Below, piece after piece: positions 40,541-49,965 of a stretch of 64,000 nt of DNA. Position 1 is the first letter of the stretch. Each line of letters starts with the position of its first letter. The stretch comes from an uncultured Clostridia bacterium (lineage in GTDB: Bacteria; Bacillota; Clostridia; Lachnospirales; Lachnospiraceae), in the NCBI GenBank assembly GCA_946403295.1, contig CAMIZL010000006.1:1-64000 (forward strand), given 5' to 3'. Below the pieces are notes generated by a model, which was not told the DNA's origin, searched no databases, and saw only the letters and a list, made by a program, of their open reading frames with translations. The position numbers and the translations under genes are program-made.

Positions 40541-41197
40541 TCAGCAATGCCTTTGAAATTGCTTTCCGAAATTATTCATATAGATACCATACTCCTCATT
40601 CGGCACAAAAATGAAGGCCTGATGTGCGTTCTTTTTTTCCTTTATCAAGCAGTTAAGGTAGTTCCCGCCACAAAGTACCCGGAAACGGTGATGCTTAAAC
40701 AGGATGATAAGCGGAATATCGACCGATGATCTCTCATACTCTGTATCTGTGGCCGAATCTGTCTCTTCGATCAGGCGAAGTGGGATCTTTACAAGTTCGG
40801 ATAAGAAATAATGCGAAATATCAGGCATTTTGACCTTCGCATTTTCAAGGTATATCCTGACCCACTCTTCTCCAAGTCCCGCATTGGAATACTGCTCGGC
40901 AGAATACACAGACGGGGAATACTCCGGAAGATCTATCTTCTTACCGTATACGATCTTTTTGATCGATTCCGGAGAAAGGAAGAATTCCTCCGAAAGTTCC
41001 ATGATCGACGCTCCAGCCGAATATCTGCCACATATGGCTGTATTTCTTTTGTTTAGTTTATCCCGATATCCGGATGCTTCTCCCCAGCCCTTTGTTTTAG
41101 TTCGCTTTGGTATGTAGATTGCTTTTCCTTCCGCATATTTCTGAACCTCTTCCAAAAGGCTTGCAGGGAGAATATCCTTGGCATTTTCATATTGCAT
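40541..41197 (-). CDS. Mor/CD3324-like DNA-binding N-terminal domain with additional C-terminal region
   Basis: MQYENAKDILPASLLEEVQKYAEGKAIYIPKRTKTKGWGEASGYR...SAGASIMELSEEFFLSPESIKKIV. Confidence 0.75.
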   Translation of the reverse strand: MQYENAKDILPASLLEEVQKYAEGKAIYIPKRTKTKGWGEASGYRDKLNKRNTAICGRYSAGASIMELSEEFFLSPESIKKIVYGKKIDLPEYSPSVYSAEQYSNAGLGEEWVRIYLENAKVKMPDISHYFLSELVKIPLRLIEETDSATDTEYERSSVDIPLIILFKHHRFRVLCGGNYLNCLIKEKKNAHQAFIFVPNEEYGIYMNNFGKQFQRHC

Positions 41198-41199
41198 AG

Positions 41200-41910
41200 T
41201 TACTCCGTCAGTTTGCTCATACGCTCTTCAAGTTCATTTATGGATCTTGTGATGGATTCACAGGATTCAAGATCGTCAATGGATGCATGCCACATAAGTG
41301 TGTGGATTCCCTTGAAATATGCCATGCATAAAAAACGTTCTTTAAAGCTTTCGATTATGATGTTCTTTTTCTTTGCATAAGCATACAGCTTTTCAGGCAC
41401 CAGAAGATATGGTTTGTTAAGATCCATAATTGCGAAGTCCATCATAAAGTCCATGATCCCGGCTCTTCCCCAGTCTGCGCAATAAGTCTTGCCCGCATCG
41501 TCCACGATCATATTGACAAAGAAAGTATTGTTGTTTGCAAGAAATCTCTGTCCTTCACAGAACGGTGCATACTGTATGGCCTTGGCAAATATCCTGTCGA
41601 AATAGTCCTTCTTCAGGAATGTGGTTTCAAACATCTTAGTCCAGTTGTGCCAATAACCCTCCTGATTCTCATTAAATGTCTCCCGGATGAACTCTTCAAG
41701 CGAAGTATACGGAGCCTTATTATCTTCAGCGAACTCCCCGTATCCGGTCACGTCAGAAACATCGGTGGATGCGATTTCAAAGATCATATCAAAAAAACTC
41801 TCATATCCTTTTTCAAACTCTTCCACCGTCAGTTCATTTGCACATCTGCCTTTGGGACTCATATCTATGCGATCGCCCGTAAGGTTTCTGATAAAAATAT
41901 CTCTGTTCAT
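41200..41910 (-). CDS. APH-fold protein, short and lacking the canonical HGDxxxxN loop
   Basis: ADWGRAGIMDFMMDFAIMDL retained; FLANNNTFFVNMIVDD replaces LxHGDxxxxNxLVD; good SD. Confidence 0.65.
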   Translation of the reverse strand: MNRDIFIRNLTGDRIDMSPKGRCANELTVEEFEKGYESFFDMIFEIASTDVSDVTGYGEFAEDNKAPYTSLEEFIRETFNENQEGYWHNWTKMFETTFLKKDYFDRIFAKAIQYAPFCEGQRFLANNNTFFVNMIVDDAGKTYCADWGRAGIMDFMMDFAIMDLNKPYLLVPEKLYAYAKKKNIIIESFKERFLCMAYFKGIHTLMWHASIDDLESCESITRSINELEERMSKLTE

Positions 41911-42091
41911 GATTAGTATCCTTTCGTAATTGCATTTGTCATTGTGTAGAATTTTGTATCAGCGCCTTTACAAAAAGAATACTATCAGATGCCCCGACAT
42001 CATCATATAGTAAGAACGATTATAACAAAATAATACCTATAATTGTTCAAGTATACAACAGACCTCGACGTCGTTTGCAGTGGGCAAAAAC

Positions 42092-43582
42092 TCACAATGC
42101 CGTAAGCTGCTCTACTCCGGACTCAGACTGATCTACCTCGGGATTTCGGTTTGTCATAACAACAGAAATCTCTCCTGTCACGAAATTCATTTTTAGCATG
42201 CTCTGTCCGTTTTCTCCCCAGCCCTGCGACACCATCGTGTCATTGCCTCGCAGGAACAAACCAAGGCCAACCCACGAAAAATTTTCCGTCGGCTTAATCA
42301 TCTCCCGGGCAGATTCCCTGCTCAAAAACGAGTTCCTGCCATTTACCGCCTCAGTGAATTCTTTTGCAATCATCATCAGTTCATAAGGCGTACTCCATAA
42401 GCCTGAAGCGGCAAGGTCCGGAATCTGCGGGTATTTACCGGGGATTAATACACCTTCACCGTCATATCCTGCAGCCATATTCCGTTCTTTTTCCCGAAGT
42501 TCCATAGTCTTAAGTGAAGCAAAGAACGTCTTCTTAAGTCCTAACTGCGAAAAAACATATTTGGTAACGACTTCTTCAAAGTCGGCTTGCATAAGCTCCT
42601 GAATCATCAATTGCAGCACACAATAGCCCGCATCGCTGTATTCAAATTCTGTTCCGGGCTGTTTTTCCGATGCGGCGCGTCGCTTATTATATGGAGTTCT
42701 GCCCTCCAAAACATCCAATACACTGACCTGAGGGTCGTTACGGCGAAGCCCGTAAAAAGAATCTTCCCCATCAACTATCCCGGAGGTATGATTAAGAATC
42801 GATCTTATGGTTGCGTTGCTTTCTTTTCCGTCAGAAGCAAGCAGCTTCCACTGATGAAGATAGCGGTTGACAGGTTCGTCGATATTGCAAAGCTCCTGTT
42901 CCTGAAGCTTCATCACGGTTATGGCAGTAACAAACTTTGATATCGAACAGGCCGGAAAAGCAGTGTCGCCATCCACCGGAATACCGCTTTCTTTGTCGGC
43001 AACCCCGTCATATTTTAAAATTTCTCTTCCCGCTGCATCCCTGTAAGCACAGCTCACCCCCGGGAAGCGTTCAAATATTTGTCTCTCAGAGTTTTCGGAC
43101 TCATGATTCATATAGTTTTTAAGCGCTATATATTCCCGCTGATATGAGCCTCTTTTTTCCTCGCTTATGTCCGTGTATGATTCGTGTTTTGAGAACAGTT
43201 CGATTGCATCCTGCAACGGAATCCATTCCGGCTGTACTCCGCGCTGCTTTTCAACATCGGTAAGTCTCATCTGCCCTTTTCCGGTTACTTCGCAGACAAA
43301 GAAATACCCCGTATAACGGTATTCTTCGTAATATTCGTGCATCGTCAAAAACTGCTCTGTCAAGCGCACAATAAGGCCCGTTTCTTCTTCGACCTCGCGA
43401 ATCACGCAGTCCGCAGGACTTTCTCCTTGTTCAATTCCTCCACCCGGAAGCAGCCACCAACCGGAGTTTGATTCATGCGTAAGAAGAATCTTTCCGTCAT
43501 GTATGATGATCGCTCTGCTGCCTTCGCGTGTCTTTGTATAATTATCAAACCGGTTCGCTCCCAGAATATCTACCGTCTTCAT
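42092..43582 (-). CDS. Fusion: Nudix hydrolase plus class-C-type serine beta-lactamase/esterase domain
   Basis: Nudix box GGGIEQGESPADCVIREVEEETGL; SISK, YSDAGY, QGWGENG; SD aaggaggagaaggct before ATG. Confidence 0.9.
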   Translation of the reverse strand: MKTVDILGANRFDNYTKTREGSRAIIIHDGKILLTHESNSGWWLLPGGGIEQGESPADCVIREVEEETGLIVRLTEQFLTMHEYYEEYRYTGYFFVCEVTGKGQMRLTDVEKQRGVQPEWIPLQDAIELFSKHESYTDISEEKRGSYQREYIALKNYMNHESENSERQIFERFPGVSCAYRDAAGREILKYDGVADKESGIPVDGDTAFPACSISKFVTAITVMKLQEQELCNIDEPVNRYLHQWKLLASDGKESNATIRSILNHTSGIVDGEDSFYGLRRNDPQVSVLDVLEGRTPYNKRRAASEKQPGTEFEYSDAGYCVLQLMIQELMQADFEEVVTKYVFSQLGLKKTFFASLKTMELREKERNMAAGYDGEGVLIPGKYPQIPDLAASGLWSTPYELMMIAKEFTEAVNGRNSFLSRESAREMIKPTENFSWVGLGLFLRGNDTMVSQGWGENGQSMLKMNFVTGEISVVMTNRNPEVDQSESGVEQLTAL

Positions 43583-43601
43583 AGCCTTCTCCTCCTTCCG
43601 C

Positions 43602-44606
43602 CTAGACATACGCTTCCTCTCGGATCTTCCTCATTCTCGACCACACATTATCACCATAATTACTGAGCATGACTGTGATCATCCCGTTATTAGGATTATA
43701 TTCGGAGATTGCACTCACTCCGTCATCAATTCCCTGCATATACACATAGTCCTGTCCATCCGGATTGTCGATGATCCATACTCCGTATCCATAGTATCCC
43801 TCTTCAGGATCTTTCCCATCACCACTTTGTTTGGAAAACATCGCCGATACCATTTTCTCAGAAAGCAGCTTATGCCCGATCAGTCCTTTCCAGAACTTTA
43901 CAATGTCCTCTACCGTAACAAATGCTCCTCCGTCACCGGTACCTTTGGCACCAACGGAATAAATATTTGTGCGATAATCTTTTGTATCAGGACAATAGAT
44001 ATAGCTGTTTGCACATTTTGCCGGCAGTTTATCAAATTCGAAGTATCCAGTAGAATCCATACCACACGGATCGAAAACATTTCTTTTCAGATATATGTCG
44101 AAATCTAAGCCCGTGATCTTTTCTATGATCATAGCGAGCAGTACATACCCGGAATTATTATATTGAAATCTCTCACCCTTCGGATACATCATGGGTTCAT
44201 CTATAAACAACGGGAGCATGTCCTTATTATGTCTTATCCTGTAATTAGGATAATCTGTCCAAAGAGCCTCATAATCATCCATGACTGACTCATCGAAATA
44301 ATCCGGAACACCTGATGTATGATTCAACAGCTGTTCTACCGTAACACCCGGATCAATGCTTTTCAAATTGATATCAAGGATATCCCCCAGAGTATCTTCA
44401 AATTTTAGTTTTCCGGCTTCGATCAGCTGAAGGATTCCCACGGCAACAAATGTTTTACCCATGGATGCAGTTGCAAATCTTGTTTTAAGAGTATTCAGTA
44501 TCTCATTCGCCAGATCCGCAAATCCTCCGCTGAATTTCAAGAGAACATCTTCATTTTGAATGATATACGCATTTCCTCTGAAATCATTATCCATCTCTAT
44601 TTTCAT
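43602..44606 (-). CDS. Serine hydrolase (beta-lactamase family)
   Basis: SMGK, YNNSGYVLLAMII motifs. Confidence 0.88.
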   Translation of the reverse strand: MKIEMDNDFRGNAYIIQNEDVLLKFSGGFADLANEILNTLKTRFATASMGKTFVAVGILQLIEAGKLKFEDTLGDILDINLKSIDPGVTVEQLLNHTSGVPDYFDESVMDDYEALWTDYPNYRIRHNKDMLPLFIDEPMMYPKGERFQYNNSGYVLLAMIIEKITGLDFDIYLKRNVFDPCGMDSTGYFEFDKLPAKCANSYIYCPDTKDYRTNIYSVGAKGTGDGGAFVTVEDIVKFWKGLIGHKLLSEKMVSAMFSKQSGDGKDPEEGYYGYGVWIIDNPDGQDYVYMQGIDDGVSAISEYNPNNGMITVMLSNYGDNVWSRMRKIREEAYV

Positions 44607-44635
44607 AACCAGTCTCCCTTTAATAGACAGTTACC

Positions 44636-44782
44636 CTATCCCTTATTTCCATGCTTTTCTTTGCGATGAACTTCTTCCAATTCAATCATAGCCTCGACAT
44701 ACGCTTCCCTAACATCCTTTGCCAACAAGTACACCTTGTCTCCAATGATTATTCTGGTATTAAATAAATCGATCTTATTCAT
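44636..44782 (-). CDS. 48-aa ORF overlapping the dinD stop (ATGAATAA)
   Basis: [54 protein letters not shown] upstream. Confidence 0.5.
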   Translation of the reverse strand: MNKIDLFNTRIIIGDKVYLLAKDVREAYVEAMIELEEVHRKEKHGNKG

Positions 44783-45617
44783 GAAGTTTTCCTGATTTCT
44801 CAGCCAGCTGTTTATCTTCCTTTTGTACCCTCCGCTCCAGTTTTCTTATGTCCTCAGAAGGCGGTAGATTTTCAGGTTTGATTCCTCTCTGTCCTAGCAT
44901 ATCTCTAACCGAAGTATTATTATCAACGTGTTCTTCCGTAATGGCCGACTCTCCCTGCAAATCCTTTTCTTCAACATTATAGTTTGTCATCTCTGTTGCA
45001 AGGTTTTTTGCTGCAATTGTAAGTGTTGGCAAGAAATCGGCAAGCGGTCGTGAATCCTTAACTCCCAGCCGTTCTTTCATTTCTTTGGTAGTAAACCCTC
45101 CGAATAAAGCTTGATCACCTTTAGAACGTATTCTTGCAAATCCGGCATCATCCACGCCTCTCTCATAGATATTTTGAGATAATCTCTTCTCTGATTCTCT
45201 AAGTTTGCCACGTACTTCCGTTCTTTCTATATATGCTATTCTTTCTTCAATTAGTTCTTGCTTTCTTGTCTGCACCGCAAAATAACTCTGTGCAAATGCA
45301 ATCTGTTCCTTTCGCGGATCTCCATTTTCAGCTATGAGATAGCAGGCATAACGGGTAAGCATATAGTCATCTACTTCTCGATTACCACCCTTACCGATCT
45401 TTATCATTTTGCTGACGTCAGCAAAATGATCTGATACGGCTATCCCATTGTTTTCACATGAGATTTTTGCTTTTTCTATAGTTTTCTCAAAGTTCCTCCA
45501 CTGAACATAATCAAGAAGTTCCATTAACTCACGAGCATACCAAAACTCTACACCATTTTGTTCATGCCTGATATCATCAAATCTTTTCTTATAATCTGCT
45601 ATGGCTTTCTTTTCCAT
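44775..45617 (-). CDS. dinD: DinD-like (DNA-damage-inducible protein D family)
   Basis: [30 protein letters not shown]..., [33 protein letters not shown]. Confidence 0.88.
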   Translation of the reverse strand: MEKKAIADYKKRFDDIRHEQNGVEFWYARELMELLDYVQWRNFEKTIEKAKISCENNGIAVSDHFADVSKMIKIGKGGNREVDDYMLTRYACYLIAENGDPRKEQIAFAQSYFAVQTRKQELIEERIAYIERTEVRGKLRESEKRLSQNIYERGVDDAGFARIRSKGDQALFGGFTTKEMKERLGVKDSRPLADFLPTLTIAAKNLATEMTNYNVEEKDLQGESAITEEHVDNNTSVRDMLGQRGIKPENLPPSEDIRKLERRVQKEDKQLAEKSGKLHE

Positions 45618-45627
45618 ACGAATCCCC

Positions 45628-45816
45628 CTATATTTCAGGCTTTTCTATTACACAGACCTTCATAAGCGGTTCCGTTCCACCCTGATATGGTTCTGACGCT
45701 CTCACATCATAAAGATTCCTGTCAATATTGTCTGAAATATTATATTGAAGATGCCTGAGAACGTGCCAGATATCAATAAGATTCTGACATATGTCTCCTT
45801 CCTTGACAATTACCAT
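45628..45816 (-). CDS. Small hypothetical protein (62 aa, possibly leaderless) upstream of dinD
   Basis: [47 protein letters not shown]...; ATG at the predicted TSS; start uncertain. Confidence 0.45.
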   Translation of the reverse strand: MVIVKEGDICQNLIDIWHVLRHLQYNISDNIDRNLYDVRASEPYQGGTEPLMKVCVIEKPEI

Positions 45817-45854
45817 TGGTAATATTATAATGTTACCAATGGTAATTGTCAAGG
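45801..45854. promoter_or_regulatory. Symmetric bidirectional promoter/operator: 22-bp perfect inverted repeat, 10-bp spacer
   Basis: TTGACA-N17-TATAAT on both strands; two TTACCA-N-TGGTAA dyads. Confidence 0.9.
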
Positions 45855-45863
45855 AGGCCCCCT

Positions 45864-46220
45864 ATGAAAGAATTATCCAATACTCTTATTCCTGAACGCC
45901 TTAAATCCGCGAGAGAACAACTTAACCTTTCCAAAGCAGAAGCTGCAAGACGAATTGGATTAACCGCTGCATCATATGTTAGATATGAGGCCGGTGACAG
46001 AAGTCCTTCTTCGCAGGTTTTAACATCAATAGCAGAAAAGCTAAATACTTCTGTTGCCTATTTATCAGGAAACACAGATGATATTTCTTCGGACATAATC
46101 AGCATCTGTAAAGCCAATAATCCTATATTATTTGAACTCATAACAGATGCTCAAAGTGCAGATAATGCAACTATACAGAGGCTTCTCAGCTATTACCACC
46201 AGCTCACAAATAGCGATTAG
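45864..46220 (+). CDS. XRE-family transcriptional regulator
   Basis: LKSAREQLNLSKAEAARRIGLTAASYVRYEAGDRSPSSQVLTSIAEKL; SD aaggagg. Confidence 0.9.
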   Translation: MKELSNTLIPERLKSAREQLNLSKAEAARRIGLTAASYVRYEAGDRSPSSQVLTSIAEKLNTSVAYLSGNTDDISSDIISICKANNPILFELITDAQSADNATIQRLLSYYHQLTNSD

Positions 46221-46306
46221 TATGTGCTATCTTGCTTCATCTCCGCGTCCTTAATCTTATAATACTCTTCCATATCCACCCTAAACGGAATATAATCCTT
46301 TGCATT

Positions 46307-47992
46307 TCAAAGTCGCTCAAGCAAACAACAGGTCTCCACATGAACCGTCTGCGGGAACATGTCTACAGGCATGACTCTTCTGAGGGTATAGCCACCCTTT
46401 CGGAGGATCTTGATGTCGCGGGCGAGGGTTGCGGGATCGCACGAAACGTAGATGATGCTGTGCGGCGACATCCTGACGAGGCAGTCGAGGAGTTTCGGGT
46501 CGCAGCCCTTACGAGGCGGGTCGACAACCACGATATCCGCGCCGTACGAAGGGTCCTTGGCATACATTTCGGGGACGACTTCCTCAGCGGGTCCGCAGAA
46601 GAATTTCGCGTTAGTGATACCGTTCTCCCGGGCATTTTGGCGGGCGTCACGCACCGCTGCCTCGATGATCTCGACCCCGTAGACTTTCTTGGCAACCGAG
46701 CAGAGCGCAAGGCTTATGGACCCCGTTCCGCAGTACATGTCCCAGATCACGGGCTTATTATCACGGTCTGATATCCCCGAACCATTTCGTTTTTCTGTCT
46801 CCGAGTCATTACTGTTTTCGGCATGACCGGCGCTCACGCTTATGCTGTCTCTTACCAGCTCCTCCACCTTCGAGTAAAGGACGCGTGTCTGGAGAGGATT
46901 GACCTGGAAGAAGGAAAGCGGCGAGATACGGTAGCTGATCTGCCCGATCCTGTCAACGATATGGTCACTTCCCCGGATGTGCCTGATCCTGTCCGTCATG
47001 ATGACGTTTGTTATCTCACGGTTGACGCAAAGCGACACGGACTCAAGCTTCATGTTGTGCCTGTCGCAGGCTTCGGAGAGAAGCTTCACAAGCAGTTCCC
47101 TCCCGGGCACATCCTCAGCACACACCACAAGACAGACCATGACCTGCTTTGTGACATGACCGGTACGTATCAGAACGTGTCTTACAATTCCGCTCTGATT
47201 TATTACCATCCTGTCCGATCCCGAGTCTGTTACAGACTCCGAACCACGCTTTTTACCTCTTCCGCCTTTTCCGGTTCTTCTCTGTGTTTCCTCTGCCACG
47301 GCTGCTTCTTCATACGGCGGAACACCCGCCTCGTCCATGTATTCAAGCACCGCGTCCATGATGCTTCCCGCTACGGGATGCGAAAGTGCGCACTCCTTAC
47401 AGGGGATTATGTCATGTGAGTGATTGCGGTAGAAGCCCGCCACGGTCTTACCCGACTTATCTCTTCCGACGGGGTATTGCGATTTGTTACGATACCCGAA
47501 GGGTTCCGCCGCACCGACAGCGAAATCCATCCGTGCAGTTTCTCCGGTTACAGGGTCCCTTAATGTATATCCGCGTGTTTCTCCTTGAGACTGTTCCTCC
47601 ACACCCTTCGGCGAGCTTCCCTCTGTGCTCGTCAGATCTTCTTTTACCGGATCAAAATCAACTTGCAGCCCTCCTATCCTTGTGAGGCAGTTTAGGACCT
47701 TGTCGGTCTTGAACTTAAGCTGCGCTTCGTAGTTTACATGCTGAAGCTGGCAGCCTCCGCAGAGCGCTGCGACCTTGCATCGAGGCTCGGTGCGGTCAGG
47801 CGAAGGGGTGATGAGCTCAACAAGGCGCGCGTAGCCGTAGGTTTTCTTGAGCTTCATGACACCTGCTTTCACGCGGTCGCCCGGGATCGCTCCCACGACA
47901 AAGAAGGCCATCCCGTCAAAATGACCGATGCCCTCTCCTTCACTTCCGATATCAGTAATATCCAGTTCAATTATGTCGTTCTTTTGCAGCAT
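46307..47992 (-). CDS. 23S rRNA (uracil-C5)-methyltransferase RlmD/TrmA family with TRAM domain
   Basis: GSEGEGIGHFDGMAFFV; WDMYCGTGSISLAL; VVDPPRKGCDPKLL; SCDPATLARD. Confidence 0.9.
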   Translation of the reverse strand: MLQKNDIIELDITDIGSEGEGIGHFDGMAFFVVGAIPGDRVKAGVMKLKKTYGYARLVELITPSPDRTEPRCKVAALCGGCQLQHVNYEAQLKFKTDKVLNCLTRIGGLQVDFDPVKEDLTSTEGSSPKGVEEQSQGETRGYTLRDPVTGETARMDFAVGAAEPFGYRNKSQYPVGRDKSGKTVAGFYRNHSHDIIPCKECALSHPVAGSIMDAVLEYMDEAGVPPYEEAAVAEETQRRTGKGGRGKKRGSESVTDSGSDRMVINQSGIVRHVLIRTGHVTKQVMVCLVVCAEDVPGRELLVKLLSEACDRHNMKLESVSLCVNREITNVIMTDRIRHIRGSDHIVDRIGQISYRISPLSFFQVNPLQTRVLYSKVEELVRDSISVSAGHAENSNDSETEKRNGSGISDRDNKPVIWDMYCGTGSISLALCSVAKKVYGVEIIEAAVRDARQNARENGITNAKFFCGPAEEVVPEMYAKDPSYGADIVVVDPPRKGCDPKLLDCLVRMSPHSIIYVSCDPATLARDIKILRKGGYTLRRVMPVDMFPQTVHVETCCLLERL

Positions 47993-48060
47993 AATACTCT
48001 CTTTTTGTGCAGTCGTGCAAATACGTTTTCCCGCAGAAATCATCGCCGTGTTCCGGGATC

Positions 48061-48936
48061 TCAGATCCCGAGCCATGCCTTGATCTCATCGAGGCGTTCG
48101 AGAGCGACCTTGCGGCCGATCTCATATACGCGGTCAAGCTCATCGGGATCATGTTCCACACTCCCGATATTTAATGCTTCGGGCGGACGAATGACCAACA
48201 GATCTCCCGAGAGCTCACGCTCTCTGATATAGGCGGTTGTCCTGTTATACCTCAAATGTCTCGTTGCGACAGACTTGATGAGCTGAGGGAATTTTCTGTA
48301 TACAACTCTGATGAGTCCGAGGAATCTGTTCTTCTTTTTTTCGTAATCAAGCGGCTGGGTGAGGATTGCGATATTTCGGTCATATCCGCGTCTCTCGAGA
48401 AATTTCACGGGGATCGAATCGGCCATACCTCCGTCAAGAAGCTTTCTGTCTCCTATCTCGACGATCTTCGAAGCAAGAGGCATCGATGCCGATGCTCTCA
48501 TCCACTGTATGTCTTCCTCCCCGCCGTCCTTACATTTGTGATAAACCGGTCTTCCCGTCTCGACGTCCGTAGCTACTATATAAAACTCCATGGGATCTGC
48601 GGCAAACGTCTCTCTGTCAAAAACGTCCAGCCTGTCGGGGATCTCACGGTAGCAGAATTCGGCACCGTACACGTCTCCCGTCCTTATGAAATTTCTCATG
48701 CTCGCATATCTTTTATCTTTGCAGAACATCTTGTTGTATCTGAGAGCTCTGCCTTTTTGTTTTGATTTCAGGTTACAGCCGAAAACCGCTCCCGCGGATA
48801 CTCCGACAGCTCCGTCGAAAGTGATCCCGTTTTCAAGGAAGACATCGATGATACCGCACGAAAACATGCCTCTCATCGATCCGCCCTCAAGGATCAATCC
48901 TTTTTTCGCTTTTACTGAGGATGAATTAGTGTTCAT
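48061..48936 (-). CDS. Patatin-like phospholipase family protein
   Basis: GLILEGGSMRGMFSCGIIDV; GVSAGA; DGGMADSIP. Confidence 0.88.
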   Translation of the reverse strand: MNTNSSSVKAKKGLILEGGSMRGMFSCGIIDVFLENGITFDGAVGVSAGAVFGCNLKSKQKGRALRYNKMFCKDKRYASMRNFIRTGDVYGAEFCYREIPDRLDVFDRETFAADPMEFYIVATDVETGRPVYHKCKDGGEEDIQWMRASASMPLASKIVEIGDRKLLDGGMADSIPVKFLERRGYDRNIAILTQPLDYEKKKNRFLGLIRVVYRKFPQLIKSVATRHLRYNRTTAYIRERELSGDLLVIRPPEALNIGSVEHDPDELDRVYEIGRKVALERLDEIKAWLGI

Positions 48937-49877
48937 ATGTCAGTTGTCCTTCTGATATTGGATTCAAAACTTCTGTTGAAGCCGAGCCACATAGTCTTTC
49001 CGTCCGATGCGTCGATGGCCTCTTTGAATGTTTCAAGTTTCGCATCTAGATTGTCCGCAAAATGAAGTGCCATAGCCTCCATAATAGCAGGGATCTTGGG
49101 CGAACCGTACTCATATTTTCCGTGGTGTGCCAGTATGCAGTGCTTGATCTCGGCCGCAAGTGTGGGCGGGAACCCTTCGATCCTGGCGATCCTTTCCGAA
49201 ACGATCTGCGTTCCGATAATGATATGACCGAGAAGATTTCCTTCATCCGTATATTCATTCATCGGGAAGTCCGAGAGTTCTTCGATCTTTCCGATATCAT
49301 GACAAAGTGCCGCCGTTATGAGAAGATCCCTCTTAAGCATGGGGTAGCACTTACAATAGCAATGGCATACCCTTGTCACGGAGAGCGTGTGCTCAAGAAG
49401 TCCGCCTACAAATCCGTGGTGCATCGATTTTGCCGCCGAATGCTTACAAAAGGCCTTCGAAAATTCCTTGTCATTGATGAACAGATCCTCAAGAAGTGCC
49501 TTGCAATGGGGCTCCTTTACCGAATCGATGTATTTCATCAACTCCTGTTTCATTTCCTCGGGATCATACTGACTGCAGGGAACATAATCCGATGGATCGT
49601 ATTCTCCCTCGCCCGCTTTCCGGACCCTCGTTATGTTAAGCTGCGGCTTGTCCTGAAAAATTACCACCTTTGCTTCTATAGCAATAAACTGCATGGCCTC
49701 GAATTCTTCGATGGCAGCGTTTATGTCCCAGACCTTACCGTCTGCCGTTCCTGTCTTGTCCTGCAGCGTGAGTGCGAGATAGTTCTTTCCGACCTTACTC
49801 TGAAGTGTGCGAACCTCCTTGCAAAGATAGATCTCCCGAATATTGTCGCCTTCACGAATATCTGATAAAAACCTCAT
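48933..49877 (-). CDS. YhaM-like 3'-5' exoribonuclease (OB plus HD domains)
   Basis: N-term OB-fold; HHGFVGGLLEHTLSV, ALCHDIGKIEEL. Confidence 0.88.
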   Translation of the reverse strand: MRFLSDIREGDNIREIYLCKEVRTLQSKVGKNYLALTLQDKTGTADGKVWDINAAIEEFEAMQFIAIEAKVVIFQDKPQLNITRVRKAGEGEYDPSDYVPCSQYDPEEMKQELMKYIDSVKEPHCKALLEDLFINDKEFSKAFCKHSAAKSMHHGFVGGLLEHTLSVTRVCHCYCKCYPMLKRDLLITAALCHDIGKIEELSDFPMNEYTDEGNLLGHIIIGTQIVSERIARIEGFPPTLAAEIKHCILAHHGKYEYGSPKIPAIMEAMALHFADNLDAKLETFKEAIDASDGKTMWLGFNRSFESNIRRTTDI

Positions 49878-49965
49878 AAATATCCTCTGTTTCTAATGTT
49901 CGTCGGATAACATAATCCACATAACCCATATTAACCTATTTTGACATGAACCGTCAACTCGTCTC

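Noticed and set aside
46307-48076. Start of the RlmD-like gene at 48076
   Set aside because: That extension overlaps the patatin gene end; MLQKNDIIELDI at 47992 starts the TRAM domain and fits better.
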